Shown here: in pieces, positions 20,707-30,007 of the stretch
How the letters are laid out: every line of letters begins with the position of its first letter
Position numbering within the stretch: position 1 is the stretch's first letter
Program-made: the position numbers and the translations under genes
Notes under the pieces: generated by a model
What the model was told of the DNA's origin: nothing
The model's database searches: none
What the model saw: only the letters and a program-made list of their open reading frames with translations
Origin: Planctomycetota bacterium
GTDB taxonomy: Bacteria > Planctomycetota > Phycisphaerae > Phycisphaerales > SM1A02
Length of the DNA stretch: 64,000 nt
Assembly: GCA_016872835.1 (NCBI GenBank)
Contig: VGYX01000003.1
Coordinates: 118,666 to 182,665 of the forward strand
Reading direction: 5' to 3'

Positions 20707-21447
20707 ATGGCGCCCTCCCGACACGATGCAGCCACTCCCGATCCCGTCGATGGCGCGGGTCGTGTGGCCGTGGTGCTGCTTTCCGGCGGTCTCGACAGCG
20801 CGGTCACGCTGGCTTGGATGCGCGCGTCGGGATTCCACTGTGCAGCACTGAGCTTCGACTACGGACAGCGACATCGCGTGGAGCTGGAGTGTGCCGCGCG
20901 CGTGGCCCGTTCGCTGGGCATCGTCGACCATCGCGTGGTGCCGGTCGATCTGCGCACCTTCGGGGGCAGCGCGTTGACCGCGGACATCGCGGTGCCGAAG
21001 GATCGCGACGTGGTGTCGGCGCATGACATTCCCGTCACCTATGTCCCGGCACGCAACACGATCTTCCTGGCGATGGCGCTGGGGCTGGCCGAGGTGCTCG
21101 AGGCTCGCGACCTGGCGCTGGGCGTGAACGCGCTCGACTACAGCGGCTATCCCGACTGCCGACCGGAGTTCGTGCAGGCGTTCGAGCGGCTCGCAAACCG
21201 TGCCACGAAGGCGGGGGTGGAAGCGATCGCCGCGGGAACCAAGGGATTCCGCATCCATGCGCCGCTGCTGCACCTGTCCAAGACCGAGATCATCGGCCTT
21301 GGCGCAAGACTGGGCGTGGACTTCGGGCTCACGAGCAGCTGCTACGACCCGGGCGTGGACGGGGCGCCTTGTGGTCGCTGCGACAGTTGCCAGTTGCGGG
21401 CACATGGCTTCGCCGAAGCCGGCCTCCGCGACGCACGCGCGGGCTGA
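20707..21447 (+). CDS. queC: 7-cyano-7-deazaguanine synthase
   Basis: 246-residue ATP-dependent enzyme that turns 7-carboxy-7-deazaguanine into preQ0, on the route to queuosine. The PP-loop [12 protein letters not shown] is near the N-terminus; [14 protein letters not shown] and [12 protein letters not shown] follow. The C-terminal zinc site is [17 protein letters not shown]. An in-frame ATG at 20689 would add six residues; 20707 was preferred because it matches the family length. No queD, queE or queF is adjacent. It is convergent with gyrB, with 9 bases between stops. Confidence 0.95.
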   Translation: MAPSRHDAATPDPVDGAGRVAVVLLSGGLDSAVTLAWMRASGFHCAALSFDYGQRHRVELECAARVARSLGIVDHRVVPVDLRTFGGSALTADIAVPKDRDVVSAHDIPVTYVPARNTIFLAMALGLAEVLEARDLALGVNALDYSGYPDCRPEFVQAFERLANRATKAGVEAIAAGTKGFRIHAPLLHLSKTEIIGLGARLGVDFGLTSSCYDPGVDGAPCGRCDSCQLRAHGFAEAGLRDARAG

Positions 21448-21456
21448 GCCGCGCGC

Positions 21457-23997
21457 TCACACGTCGAGGTTCTTCACCTCGAGCGCGTGCTTCTCGATGT
21501 AGTTGCGACGGCGCTCGACATCCTCGCCCATGAGCACGGTGAACAGCGCGTCGGCGTTGCTCGCCTGATCCCAGGTCACGCGGAGCAGGGTGCGGCGCGC
21601 AGGATCCATGGTGGTGTCCCACAGCTGCACGGCCTCCATCTCGCCCAGACCCTTGAAGCGCTTCACCTCGATGCCGCGGCGACCGACCTCGTGCAGCTTG
21701 TGCAGGATGCTCGGGATGTTCGCCACGTCGACGGTCTCGGCGGGCTTGCCCTTCTCGCCGTCGACGGTCCAGGCGAACTTGGTCGGCAGCTTCTCGCCGG
21801 TCACGCTCTCCTCCTGCACGCGGGTCCAGTCGGAGCTCGAAAGGCCATTCTTGGCGAGCTGCTCAAGCAGGCGCTCGATCTCGCGGTTCTCGTGCAGCAC
21901 ACGCAGCGTGGCGCGCTTGGCGGGCTCCACCTCGGCGTTGGCGGCTCCCACGTCGACCAGCGTGAGGCCCAGCGCCTTCACGCGCGCGGCGGCCTGCGCC
22001 TCGCCGTGGAAGAGTTCGTCGCCCTCGCGCCAGACCAGCTGCCAGCCGGGCATTCGGCCCTTGCCCTCCGGATCGGCGTTGCGCGCGGCCAGCAGCCGGG
22101 GGAACTCGATGCCGCGATACAGGCTGACCCTCGCCAGCTCCTCGAGCCGCGCGAGGTCGCGCACCAGTCGGCGCAGCGGCTCGCCTTGGATGGTGCTGAA
22201 CACCTCGCCCTTGTCGTCGCGCAGGCTCAGCGTGGCGTTGCTGCGCATGGCAAGGTCCACCAGCACCTCGTTCATGCGCTCGTCGTTGAGCACATATTCC
22301 ACGGTCTTGCCTCGCGCCACCTGATAGAGCGGCGGCTGCGCGATGAACACCTTGCCGCCGCGGATCAGGTCCGGCATCTGGCGGAAGAAGAAGGTGAGCA
22401 GCAGCGTGCGGATGTGGCTGCCGTCCACGTCGGCGTCGGTCATGATGATGACGCGGCCGTAGCGCAGCTTGCTGGCGTCGAAGTCCTCGCCGATGCCGCA
22501 CTGCAACGCCTGGATGAGCGTGCGGATCTCCTCGAAGGCAAGCACCTTGTCCAGGCGCGCCTTCTCCACGTTCAGCAGCTTGCCGCGCAGCGGCAGGATC
22601 GCCTGGTGCACATGATCGCGGCCGCCCTTGGCGCTTCCACCTGCGCTGTCGCCCTCGACGATGAACATCTCGGTCTTCTCGACCTCGTTGCTGCTGCAGT
22701 CGGCGAGCTTGTGCGGCATGCCGCCGCTGTCGAGCGCACCCTTGCGCTTGATGAGCTCGCGCGCCTTGCGTGCCGCCTCGCGCGCCTCGGCGGCCAGCTT
22801 CGCGCGGTTCACGATGCCCTTGGCCTCGCCGGGGTTCTCTTCGAGCCACGCGCCGAGCTGCTCCGTGATGGCCGCGCTCACGAAGGGCTCGACTTCGGGG
22901 TTGAGAAGCTTCTCCTTCGTCTGGTTGTTGAAGGTCGGATTGCGCAGCTTCACGCTGACGACCGCGGTGAGGCCCTCGCGGAGGTCGTCGCCCGTGGGCA
23001 CGAAGTCCTTCTCCTTGAAGAGACCCATGCGCTTGCCGTAGCCGTTGATCGCCGTGGTGAGCGACTTGCGGAAGGCCGTGACATGCGTGCCGCCATCTCG
23101 GTTCGGGATGTTGTTGCCAAACGCGAGCAAGTTCTCCGCCATCGCATCGGTGTACTGAAGCGCCAGGTCGCAGCGCATGCCGCCGTCCGCGTCTTCGCGG
23201 CGGATGCTGATCACGGGGCTGCTGGTCGCCTTGGCGGCGTTCAGGTGCTTCACGTAGCCCGCCAGGCCAGTTTCGTCGAAGAACGTCTCCTCGCGCATCT
23301 TGCCGGTCGCGTCCACGCGCTCGTCAATCAGGCGGATCTTCACGCCCGGGTTCAGGTAGGCGAGTTCGCGCAGGCGATGCTGCAGGATCTCGTAGCGCAG
23401 GTGGGTGTCCGGGAAGATGTCGGGATCGGGACGGAAGCTGATCTTCGTGCCGCTGCCGGCGCCCGCGCGCTCGCCCGACTTGTAGAGGGGTTCGGTGACC
23501 GCGCCGCGCTCGAAGCCGATGCGGTACAGCGTGCCATCCTTCAGCACCTCGACCTCGGTCCATTCGCTCAGGGCGTTCACGCACTTCACGCCCACGCCGT
23601 GCAGGCCGCCTGAGACCTTGTACGCGCCGCTGTCGAACTTGCCGCCAGCATGCACCTCGGTCAGGATCACCTCGACCGCAGGACGGCCGTTGATCGCCGG
23701 GTTCTCGTGCTTCATCGGGTCGACGGGCATGCCGCGACCGTCGTCGCTCACCGAGCAGCTTCCATCCACGCCCAGCATCACGGTGACCGCGGTGGCGAAG
23801 CCCGCCATGCACTCGTCGATGGCGTTGTCCACGCACTCGTAGACGAGGTGGTGCAGGCCCTCGAGACCGGTGCCGCCGACGTACATGCCAGGGCGCTTGC
23901 GGATGGCCTCAAGGCCCTCCAGGACCTGGATGCTCTCGGACGTGTACTGCGGATCGCCGTCGCTCGATTCGGCGGCGTTCTTTTCTTTCTTCGTCAT
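21457..23997 (-). CDS. gyrB: DNA gyrase subunit B
   Basis: 846-residue ATPase subunit of DNA gyrase. The GHKL ATPase part has KRPGMYVGGTG and VDNAIDECMAG. The transducer follows, then the Toprim part with EGDSAGGSAKGGRD, PLRGKLLNVEKA and DADVDGSHIRTLLLT. A large insert of roughly 190 residues (about 590-780) separates the Toprim acidic motif from the C-terminal RFKGLGEMEAVQLWDTTMDP element, as in E. coli-type GyrB. The frame is open for about 158 codons upstream; the start at 23997 (MTKKEKN) was chosen because conserved sequence begins just after it. Confidence 0.95.
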   Translation of the reverse strand: MTKKEKNAAESSDGDPQYTSESIQVLEGLEAIRKRPGMYVGGTGLEGLHHLVYECVDNAIDECMAGFATAVTVMLGVDGSCSVSDDGRGMPVDPMKHENPAINGRPAVEVILTEVHAGGKFDSGAYKVSGGLHGVGVKCVNALSEWTEVEVLKDGTLYRIGFERGAVTEPLYKSGERAGAGSGTKISFRPDPDIFPDTHLRYEILQHRLRELAYLNPGVKIRLIDERVDATGKMREETFFDETGLAGYVKHLNAAKATSSPVISIRREDADGGMRCDLALQYTDAMAENLLAFGNNIPNRDGGTHVTAFRKSLTTAINGYGKRMGLFKEKDFVPTGDDLREGLTAVVSVKLRNPTFNNQTKEKLLNPEVEPFVSAAITEQLGAWLEENPGEAKGIVNRAKLAAEAREAARKARELIKRKGALDSGGMPHKLADCSSNEVEKTEMFIVEGDSAGGSAKGGRDHVHQAILPLRGKLLNVEKARLDKVLAFEEIRTLIQALQCGIGEDFDASKLRYGRVIIMTDADVDGSHIRTLLLTFFFRQMPDLIRGGKVFIAQPPLYQVARGKTVEYVLNDERMNEVLVDLAMRSNATLSLRDDKGEVFSTIQGEPLRRLVRDLARLEELARVSLYRGIEFPRLLAARNADPEGKGRMPGWQLVWREGDELFHGEAQAAARVKALGLTLVDVGAANAEVEPAKRATLRVLHENREIERLLEQLAKNGLSSSDWTRVQEESVTGEKLPTKFAWTVDGEKGKPAETVDVANIPSILHKLHEVGRRGIEVKRFKGLGEMEAVQLWDTTMDPARRTLLRVTWDQASNADALFTVLMGEDVERRRNYIEKHALEVKNLDV

Positions 23998-24275
23998 GCT
24001 GGACACGGCGTGGTGGGCTCTCGGAGGGGTCGCTCGGGATCCCCGTGGGTGGTTCCCGGGAGGCCTTGAAACGGGCGCCTGCCGGGAGACCCGCATTCTA
24101 GGTGAAACCCGCGCAAATTGCCCATTGGAAGACCCTTTCTCCGCACGGAATTCACGCTTGTTTTGCGGCCATTTCAGGACCCTGTCCACACACGCCGGAC
24201 GCAACGATCCGTAAAGTGTGAAGCCGACCCTGAGCGCGGTCCGATGCCAAGGGTCCAAACAAGGTCCGTCTGGCG
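23998..24275. other. Divergent promoter region, gyrB / amidase
   Basis: 278 bases with no supported gene. On the minus strand TAGAAT (24095-24100) about 100 bases before gyrB is a plausible -10 box, with only a weak -35 upstream. The strands around 24110-24180 are clearly more AT-rich than the surroundings, as expected of a promoter region. Confidence 0.4.
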
Positions 24276-25004
24276 ATGTCCGCACCCAACCACCCTGAGT
24301 CAAACGCACTCGATGTCGCCCTGCGCAGCGTCGCGTCGCTTTCCAGGCGAGGGTTTCTGGCGCTGGGAACGCTGGCCGCCGTCGGTTGCGCGAGTTCGAA
24401 CTCCAGCAAGACCAAGCTTCCGGATCCGATCTGGCCTGAGGCGGCCCGCAAGCCCGAGCCATCCCCCACACCGATTCCGTCGACGAAGGCGAAGATCTTC
24501 CCGAACACGCTGGATCGAGATCTCTGGTGCAAGGGTGCCTGCGTGCCGGCGCTCATGAACCCGATGACCACGCCGCGCTATGTCACGGTGCACCATGACG
24601 GCATGGACATGTTTCTGGCGACCAATCAGTCGGGATCGGCGGAGCGCATCGAGACCATCCGCACAGGTCATCGCGCCAAGGGCTGGGGTGACATCGGCTA
24701 CCACTTCATCATCGATCGCAACGGCCGCGTGTGGGAAGGCCGGGACATGCGTTGGCAGGGCGCGCATGTGAAGAACTGCAACGAGGGCAACATCGGGGTG
24801 ATGTGCCTCGGCAACTTCGAGCTGCAGAGCCCCAGCGCCAAGCAGCTGGAGGCGCTGGAAAACCTGCTCGCGTGCCTGCGCGACCAGTACAAGATCAGCC
24901 GCTCGCGCGTGCGCACGCACAAGGAGTGGCCGGGCGCCAAGACGGCATGCCCGGGCCGCAACCTGCAGCGCGAGATGGTCGACATCCGCACGCGCCTGGC
25001 CTGA
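24276..25004 (+). CDS. Exported N-acetylmuramoyl-L-alanine amidase (PGRP/Amidase_2 type)
   Basis: 242-residue envelope enzyme predicted to cleave the amide between muramic acid and the stem peptide. The N-terminus has both a twin-arginine pattern (SRRGFLALGT) and a lipobox-like VGCASS, so it may be a Tat-exported lipoprotein. The catalytic domain (about 95-242) contains VTVHHDGMDMF (zinc His), GDIGYHFIIDRNGRVWEGR, WQGAHVKNCNEGNIGV and, near the end, THKEWPGAKTACPGR with the zinc-binding Cys region. Likely role: wall turnover or defence. It converges on a small membrane gene whose stop is 1 base away. Confidence 0.88.
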   Translation: MSAPNHPESNALDVALRSVASLSRRGFLALGTLAAVGCASSNSSKTKLPDPIWPEAARKPEPSPTPIPSTKAKIFPNTLDRDLWCKGACVPALMNPMTTPRYVTVHHDGMDMFLATNQSGSAERIETIRTGHRAKGWGDIGYHFIIDRNGRVWEGRDMRWQGAHVKNCNEGNIGVMCLGNFELQSPSAKQLEALENLLACLRDQYKISRSRVRTHKEWPGAKTACPGRNLQREMVDIRTRLA

Positions 25005-25005
25005 C

Positions 25006-25197
25006 TCAGGACTTCGGCTGGCGGGGTTCCTGCGGCGGCAGTTGCCGCGCGGAGGCTTCGCGGTTGGCGCGTGCGCGACGCTCGTCGGCCCGCAGACGCT
25101 TCTGGAAGTCTGGATCGGCCTCCTCCTGTCGAGCCAGCAGGCGCCACAGCACCCACGCCAGAATGCCCATCGCCAGGAAGGAAAGGACGGCCTTCAT
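25006..25197 (-). CDS. Small single-pass membrane protein
   Basis: 63 residues: one N-terminal helix (VLSFLAMGILAWVLWRLLA) followed by a highly charged tail (RADERRARANREAS) ending in Pro/Gln-rich sequence. No family was recognised. It fills the gap between the amidase and the dockerin-NlpC gene and has a sensible membrane-protein composition, but no ribosome site; its ATG lies just outside a strong hairpin at 25198-25224. It could be a chance frame. Confidence 0.5.
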   Translation of the reverse strand: MKAVLSFLAMGILAWVLWRLLARQEEADPDFQKRLRADERRARANREASARQLPPQEPRQPKS

Positions 25198-25224
25198 GCG
25201 CCGCGCATGTTACGTGCGCGGCGC
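25198..25224 (-). terminator. Perfect 10-bp hairpin
   Basis: GCGCCGCGCA and TGCGCGGCGC form a perfect stem with a 7-base loop. It follows the stop of the dockerin-NlpC gene by 5 bases and abuts the ATG of the 63-residue gene. There is no U-tract, so it may be a Rho-type or attenuating structure rather than a classical terminator. Confidence 0.5.
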
Positions 25225-25229
25225 GCGCG

Positions 25230-27080
25230 TCACTTCAGCACGCGGAAGGCGTGTGAGAAGCGCGTGTAGTAGGAGCTCGTCGGCAGGAAGGGACGGATCT
25301 GCACGCCGCACGGAATGTCAACGCCGTAGAAGTTGACGTGCGAGCCGGTGGTGGCGTCAAGCACGAGCGGCTGGCTTGAGGGCCCGGCTCCGTAGGTGCC
25401 CAGCCACACGAAGACGTGCGCGATGTCGGTGGTGCTTCCCGAGGAGAACACGAAGCAGAGGTCGCCTGGCTGCAGCACCGAGACAAGGCCGGCGTAGCCG
25501 CCCGCAGGCTTGTTGATGCGCTCCAGCGTGATCGCGCTGCCGCCTGTCACGGGAATCGACGTCTCGACGGCCTGCACGTCGACGTCGGTGTCAAGCTGGA
25601 TGCCGAAGCACCAGTTGAAGAGCCACCCCGTGAAGTTGGAGCAGTCGACGCCCTGATGGTGCTCCACGGTGCACTCGGGATCCCACGGCCAGTCGGCGGG
25701 CGGATCCCACTCCGGCAAGTGGTGGTGCTCGTACAAGAAACCGAGGTAGCGCTCGGCGAAGGCGAAGATTCGCTGCCGCCGCAGTTCCAACGGCCAACCA
25801 AGGATGTCGGCCGTCGGCTGGCTCATCGCCTTGCAGCGCGGACCCCAACTTCCATAGGTGTTGCGGGTGCTGCTGGAGTACCAGTTGCTGAAGCTCACGT
25901 TGGCCCAGTTCGTCACCACGCCGCGCGAGCCGGCCATGTCAGGAATCAGGCTCGCGGCGGGCACCGTGAAGCGGAAGCGATAGGGGCTCTGGTGAGGCAT
26001 CGGACCGTAGCCAAGCAGCACCAGCGCGACATCGCCGGCGTCGGTCTCGCCGCTTCCGTCCAGATCGGTGGGGCAGCCCGCGCACGTTCCGAAGTCCAGC
26101 AACACCAGCGACAGGTCGCCGCTGTCGACCACGCCGCTCAGGTCCACGTCGCCGACGGCGTACTCGCACGCGTCGGGCACGCCGTTGGTGTTGATGTCCT
26201 TGCCGATCTGTGCCAGCACGCACGCGTCGCCCACGCCGTCACCGTCGCAGTCCAGTTGCGTGGGGTTGTAGCGAGCCGGGCAGTTGTCGATGGAATCGGG
26301 AATGTTGTCGCCATCACCATCGCCATCGGCCGAGCCTGTGATGGTCAGATCGTCGATCGCCAGGCCCGCGTCGGCGCCCGTGTTGTCGGTGTCGCGCCAG
26401 CGGATGTACAGCGTCCCGCCGGGCTGCCAGGCGACATCGGCGATCAGGAAGGCCTTGTTCGACTGTTCAACGGGCGTGCCCGACACGGCGCTGGAGGTGG
26501 CCGCGCCACTCACCAGATCGCCCGCGGGATTCGGGATCATCGCCGTCGACGACAGGAAGTTCGTCGAGGTGATCGCGGGATCCGACGAGAAGCCGTAGGC
26601 GAAGGTCGTGGTGTTCACCACGCCGCCTGAGTTCGGCGAGCGCCACTGCGCGGCGGTGAAGCTGATCGAGATCGACGTGATCGTGGTGCCCGAGTTGTTC
26701 ACCAGCGCCAGACCCGCGGCGGGAGTGGTGGTGCCGCTGGCAAAGAGGCCAAGCCATCGGTCACTGGAGCCGGTCTCGGCGTAGGAGTAGAGACCGCCGG
26801 TGTTGCCCGAACCGTTGCCCACGTTGAACGGAACTGCCGTGGTGTTGGTGCCGGCGATGCGCGCGGCCTGCCACGTCACGCCGGTACCGGCGAGCTGCGA
26901 GACCGCGGCCTGCAGATTGATCGTGCCGGTGCCGGTGATCGAGGTGTTCGAGGTCGGCAGCCCATCGAAGTTCTGCACGTAGGTCAGAACCGTTGTCGCG
27001 AGCGCCGAAGAGGACAACGCGCACGAGGCCACAAGGACCGAGTGGACAGGCGATGGCGTTCGGATCTTGAAGGCGCGCAT
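25230..27080 (-). CDS. Secreted protein: dockerin-like repeats followed by NlpC/P60-like domain
   Basis: 616-residue exported protein. The start at 27080 gives a signal peptide (VLVASCALSSSALA). Residues about 30-240 are a beta-sandwich of the extracellular adhesion type. Thrombospondin-3-like calcium loops follow (DGDNIPDSIDNCPARYNPTQ, DCDGDGVGDACVL), then two dockerin-like repeats (GDVDLSGVVDSGDLSLVLLD and DLDGSGETDAGDVALVLLG). The last about 200 residues look like an NlpC/P60 cysteine peptidase: GVDCSNFTGWLF (catalytic Cys), LQPGDLCFVF, DIAHVFVWLG (His) and LDATTGSH. The family usually cuts peptidoglycan peptides. Dockerin-like repeats are normally C-terminal here, so the internal position is unusual. 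Confidence 0.75.
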   Translation of the reverse strand: MRAFKIRTPSPVHSVLVASCALSSSALATTVLTYVQNFDGLPTSNTSITGTGTINLQAAVSQLAGTGVTWQAARIAGTNTTAVPFNVGNGSGNTGGLYSYAETGSSDRWLGLFASGTTTPAAGLALVNNSGTTITSISISFTAAQWRSPNSGGVVNTTTFAYGFSSDPAITSTNFLSSTAMIPNPAGDLVSGAATSSAVSGTPVEQSNKAFLIADVAWQPGGTLYIRWRDTDNTGADAGLAIDDLTITGSADGDGDGDNIPDSIDNCPARYNPTQLDCDGDGVGDACVLAQIGKDINTNGVPDACEYAVGDVDLSGVVDSGDLSLVLLDFGTCAGCPTDLDGSGETDAGDVALVLLGYGPMPHQSPYRFRFTVPAASLIPDMAGSRGVVTNWANVSFSNWYSSSTRNTYGSWGPRCKAMSQPTADILGWPLELRRQRIFAFAERYLGFLYEHHHLPEWDPPADWPWDPECTVEHHQGVDCSNFTGWLFNWCFGIQLDTDVDVQAVETSIPVTGGSAITLERINKPAGGYAGLVSVLQPGDLCFVFSSGSTTDIAHVFVWLGTYGAGPSSQPLVLDATTGSHVNFYGVDIPCGVQIRPFLPTSSYYTRFSHAFRVLK

Positions 27081-27218
27081 GTAGGTCGGCAGCGGGCGAG
27101 GCCGCATACCGATAATTGTCGCGCCAGTTGGCGGCAAGGCAATCGAGCACTTCGGTATTGGGTCCAAAAAGGAGGGACCATCCCCGGAAAAGAGGAAGGA
27201 TGTGACGCCTCCGGCTCG

Positions 27219-29099
27219 TTACGGGGCAGTCGGGCTGCGAAGCGACTCGAGTTCCTGCCAGCGCGCATAGAGGCGAGCGACCTCGGCCTGCGCGTGACCC
27301 AGCGCTTCGCACGCCGCTGCCATCTTCACGTGGTCGGACGCGGTGGACGGCTCCGACACCTTCGCCTCGGCCTTGGCCTGCGCCTGCTCGGCGGCCTCGA
27401 TCGCGGCTTCCATACCGTCGAGTTCGCGCCGCTCCTTGAAGCCCAGGCGCTTGCGCGCGGGTGTGGCGGGCTTGTTCTCGACTGGCTTTGTCTTCGCTGG
27501 GGTCGCGGCGCGCTCGCGTTCCTGCGCGGTGCGTTCGGCGCACTCGAGCGCGGCCAGCGCCTGATCGAGACTCGCCACCACCGACACGCCTGCGTCGGGC
27601 GCGCCGATCACCACGATGCGTTCGGCGAGGCGCTCCAGCATGGCGCGATCGTGGGTGACCAGCAGCACCGCGCCTGGGAACGAGTCGATTGCGTCCTCCA
27701 GCACCTCAAGCGTGGGAATGTCGAGATCGTTTGTGGGCTCGTCAAGCACGAGAATGTCGGCGGGCTCGAGCATCATGCGCGCGATGTGCGCGCGGGCGCG
27801 CTCGCCGCCCGAGAGTTGGCCGACCGCCTGCAGCAGCTGCGGGTCCTTGAACAGGAAGCGGCGGCTCCACGCGGTGATGTGCATGGTGCGGCCCTGGAAG
27901 TCGACCGTCTCGCCCCGCGGACTGATTGCGTCGCGAAGCAGGGTCTCGGGCGGAATGTCCACGCGCTGCTGCCGAAGGATGACTGTGCGTGGCGCGGGGT
28001 CGGCCAGACGCACGATGCCGGTATCGGGGGCCAGCCCATCGCACAGCACGCGCAGGAGCGTGGTCTTTCCCGCGCCATTCGGGCCCATCAGGCCCACGCG
28101 ATCGCCGGGGCCGAGTTCGATGTCGAGATCGCGGAAGAGCGTACGGCCCTCGAAGCCCTTCGCGATGCCGATCGCCTGCACGAGTCGGCGCGTCTTGCGG
28201 CCGCTCGCCGTGAAGGTGACGTCGGCGCCTCCACCTGAGGCCGCGGCGTTGCGTTCGCTGATCGCCTGCAGTTGTTCGCGACGCTCGGCACTGTCCTCGA
28301 TGCGGCCCTTCGCCTTCGTGCGGCGTGCCTGCGCCCCGCGGCCCAGCCACGCATCGTCGATGCGCACCTCATTCGCAAGACTCGCCTCGGCGCGTGCCTG
28401 CGCCTGCAGGAACTCGTCACGGCGGCGCAGGAACTCGGCGTAGTTGCCGTCCACCTGCAGCGTGCCTTGCGGGTACGCGCGGCTCAGTTCCACCACGCGC
28501 GTGGCCACACGGTCGAGAAACGCGCGATCGTGCGTGATGAACACGCAGGCACCGGCGCGCAGGTCGTTCGTGGGCCGCGTGAGGAACTGCTCGAGCCACC
28601 GGATGCCTTCCACATCGAGATGGTTCGTGGGCTCGTCGAGCAGCAGCAGGTCGGGCGCGCCGCCTGCCTCGCACAGGCCGCACGCGACCGACAGGCGCTT
28701 GCGCCAGCCACCCGAGAGGCGTTCGACCGGGCCGTGCATGCGCGCCTCGGAGAAGCCCAGCTTGCCGAGGATCATGCCGCCAAGCACTTCCGCCTCATGT
28801 GTGTCGCCATGCACACCGGCCGACTTCAGTGCGGCAGCGGTCGCTGCAGCATGCGGCGTGAGGCCCCGCGCGAAGTCGTCGCGCTGCGGCACGTACACGA
28901 TCACCGCGCCGCGTTGCGGGCGAACCTCGCCGTCGTCCGGCTCTTCCTGCCCGGCCAGCATGCGCAGCAGCGTGCTCTTGCCTGCGCCGTTGGGGCCGAT
29001 GAAGCCCACGCGGTCGCCGTCGGCCACGCTGATCGACACCTCGCGGAAGAGTTCGCGCAGGCCGTGCGACTTCGAGAGGTTCTTGGCGACGAGCAGCAT
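27219..29099 (-). CDS. uup: ABC-F family ATPase, Uup type
   Basis: 626-residue soluble protein with two ABC domains and no membrane segments. Both have Walker A GPNGAGKSTLL / GPNGAGKTTLL and signatures LSGGWRKRL and LSGGERARA, with LDEPTNHLD and LDEPTNDLD. Between them lies the ABC-F linker; after the second is an Ala/Lys/Glu coiled coil starting GFKERRELDGMEAAIEAAE, the mark of Uup. Uup-like proteins act on ribosomes and influence DNA junctions; they do not transport. It is the only gene on its transcript as far as seen. Confidence 0.92.
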   Translation of the reverse strand: MLLVAKNLSKSHGLRELFREVSISVADGDRVGFIGPNGAGKSTLLRMLAGQEEPDDGEVRPQRGAVIVYVPQRDDFARGLTPHAAATAAALKSAGVHGDTHEAEVLGGMILGKLGFSEARMHGPVERLSGGWRKRLSVACGLCEAGGAPDLLLLDEPTNHLDVEGIRWLEQFLTRPTNDLRAGACVFITHDRAFLDRVATRVVELSRAYPQGTLQVDGNYAEFLRRRDEFLQAQARAEASLANEVRIDDAWLGRGAQARRTKAKGRIEDSAERREQLQAISERNAAASGGGADVTFTASGRKTRRLVQAIGIAKGFEGRTLFRDLDIELGPGDRVGLMGPNGAGKTTLLRVLCDGLAPDTGIVRLADPAPRTVILRQQRVDIPPETLLRDAISPRGETVDFQGRTMHITAWSRRFLFKDPQLLQAVGQLSGGERARAHIARMMLEPADILVLDEPTNDLDIPTLEVLEDAIDSFPGAVLLVTHDRAMLERLAERIVVIGAPDAGVSVVASLDQALAALECAERTAQERERAATPAKTKPVENKPATPARKRLGFKERRELDGMEAAIEAAEQAQAKAEAKVSEPSTASDHVKMAAACEALGHAQAEVARLYARWQELESLRSPTAP

Positions 29100-29266
29100 G
29101 GGAAGGGGGCGAGTCGGCGATCATAGGAACGACTGCCCCAGCCATCGTGACCGTGGTTCGGAGTTGGTGAGCGATCGGGTGCTCCGCAGTTTTCCAAGCA
29201 TCGATCGGAAGGAAAAAAGGCCCTTGCATCGCGGACGCTTGTCGCGGCGCTCTAGGTTGCGCGCAC

Positions 29267-29275
29267 AAAGGAGGG
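29267..29275 (+). promoter_or_regulatory. Strong ribosome binding site
   Basis: AAAGGAGGG ends 4 bases before the ATG at 29280 and supports the start of an otherwise unrecognised gene. The same site design precedes the CsgG-like gene. Confidence 0.75.
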
Positions 29276-29279
29276 TCGC

Positions 29280-29804
29280 ATGGTGATGATGCAGGGGCAT
29301 GGAATGGGCCGCGGCAGGCGGCAGGGACTTCGGGCGGGGGCGGTGGCTGATCGCGAGCGGGCGATCGATGAGCTGGTGGAACGGGCCGAGCGCGAGGGGG
29401 GCTGCACCGACCGCATGTTCTGGACGCTGCACTACGACATGGAGCTTGCGCCCATCACCTCGAACGCCCGGCAGCTTCAGGAGGTGGGGGTGGAGCTCAT
29501 CCCGGAGGACGCGTGCCGCGATGATGGGGCGCTCCATCGACATCTTTGGGAGGTGATCGAGACGCTGGCGGATCTCGGCATCTATCTGCTGCGCACCGAC
29601 CATCTCTCCGATCGCGAGTTGTACCGACTGCTGGAGGGGCGCATCCTGCGCGAGCCCGTTCGTGACTTGCCGCCCTCCGCAGGCGTGCATGAGTACATCG
29701 ATCTTGGCGTATGGGCCATTCCCGATGCGGCGAAGGTCGTGGAACGCGATCGACTGCTTCCGAAGCCGGATCGCGGCATGCCACCGGTGTTTGAAGCGGA
29801 TTGA
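29280..29804 (+). CDS. Conserved-looking cytoplasmic protein, unknown function
   Basis: 174-residue soluble protein, no signal or membrane helix. A Gly/Arg/His-rich start (MVMMQGHGMGRGRRQG) is followed by a helical, acidic body: ERAIDELVERAEREGGCTDRMF, ELAPITSNARQLQEVGVELI, IETLADLGIYLLRTDHLSDR, VHEYIDLG. No family was recognised. The coding call rests on the strong ribosome site, sensible composition and position in an otherwise empty interval. A hairpin lies just after it. Confidence 0.65.
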   Translation: MVMMQGHGMGRGRRQGLRAGAVADRERAIDELVERAEREGGCTDRMFWTLHYDMELAPITSNARQLQEVGVELIPEDACRDDGALHRHLWEVIETLADLGIYLLRTDHLSDRELYRLLEGRILREPVRDLPPSAGVHEYIDLGVWAIPDAAKVVERDRLLPKPDRGMPPVFEAD

Positions 29805-29824
29805 CGCGGTGCCTCAACGAGAGA

Positions 29825-29847
29825 AGCCGGCCCACCTCGAGCCGGCT
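29825..29847 (+). terminator. Possible terminator hairpin
   Basis: AGCCGGC and GCCGGCT form a 7-bp stem with a 9-base loop, 20 bases past the stop of the 174-residue gene. The following bases are pyrimidine-rich (CCTCCCTC) but not a U-tract. Confidence 0.4.
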
Positions 29848-30007
29848 CCTCCCTCAGCGGCGCATGTGCGAAACGTCTCCGCGCGCCGCATGTCATCGGA
29901 TGACCCCACCCGACACGGACACCATGCGATGCAGGAGGGCAAAAGACAATTTTTGTGACCGAATCGGACATAAAGCGAGATTGGCGCCGCCGTTACACTC
30001 GGAATCC

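Noticed and set aside
21457..24471. Long N-terminal extension of GyrB
   Set aside because: The extra about 158 codons are Arg/Pro-rich and cover the promoter interval; conserved GyrB sequence begins just after the ATG at 23997.
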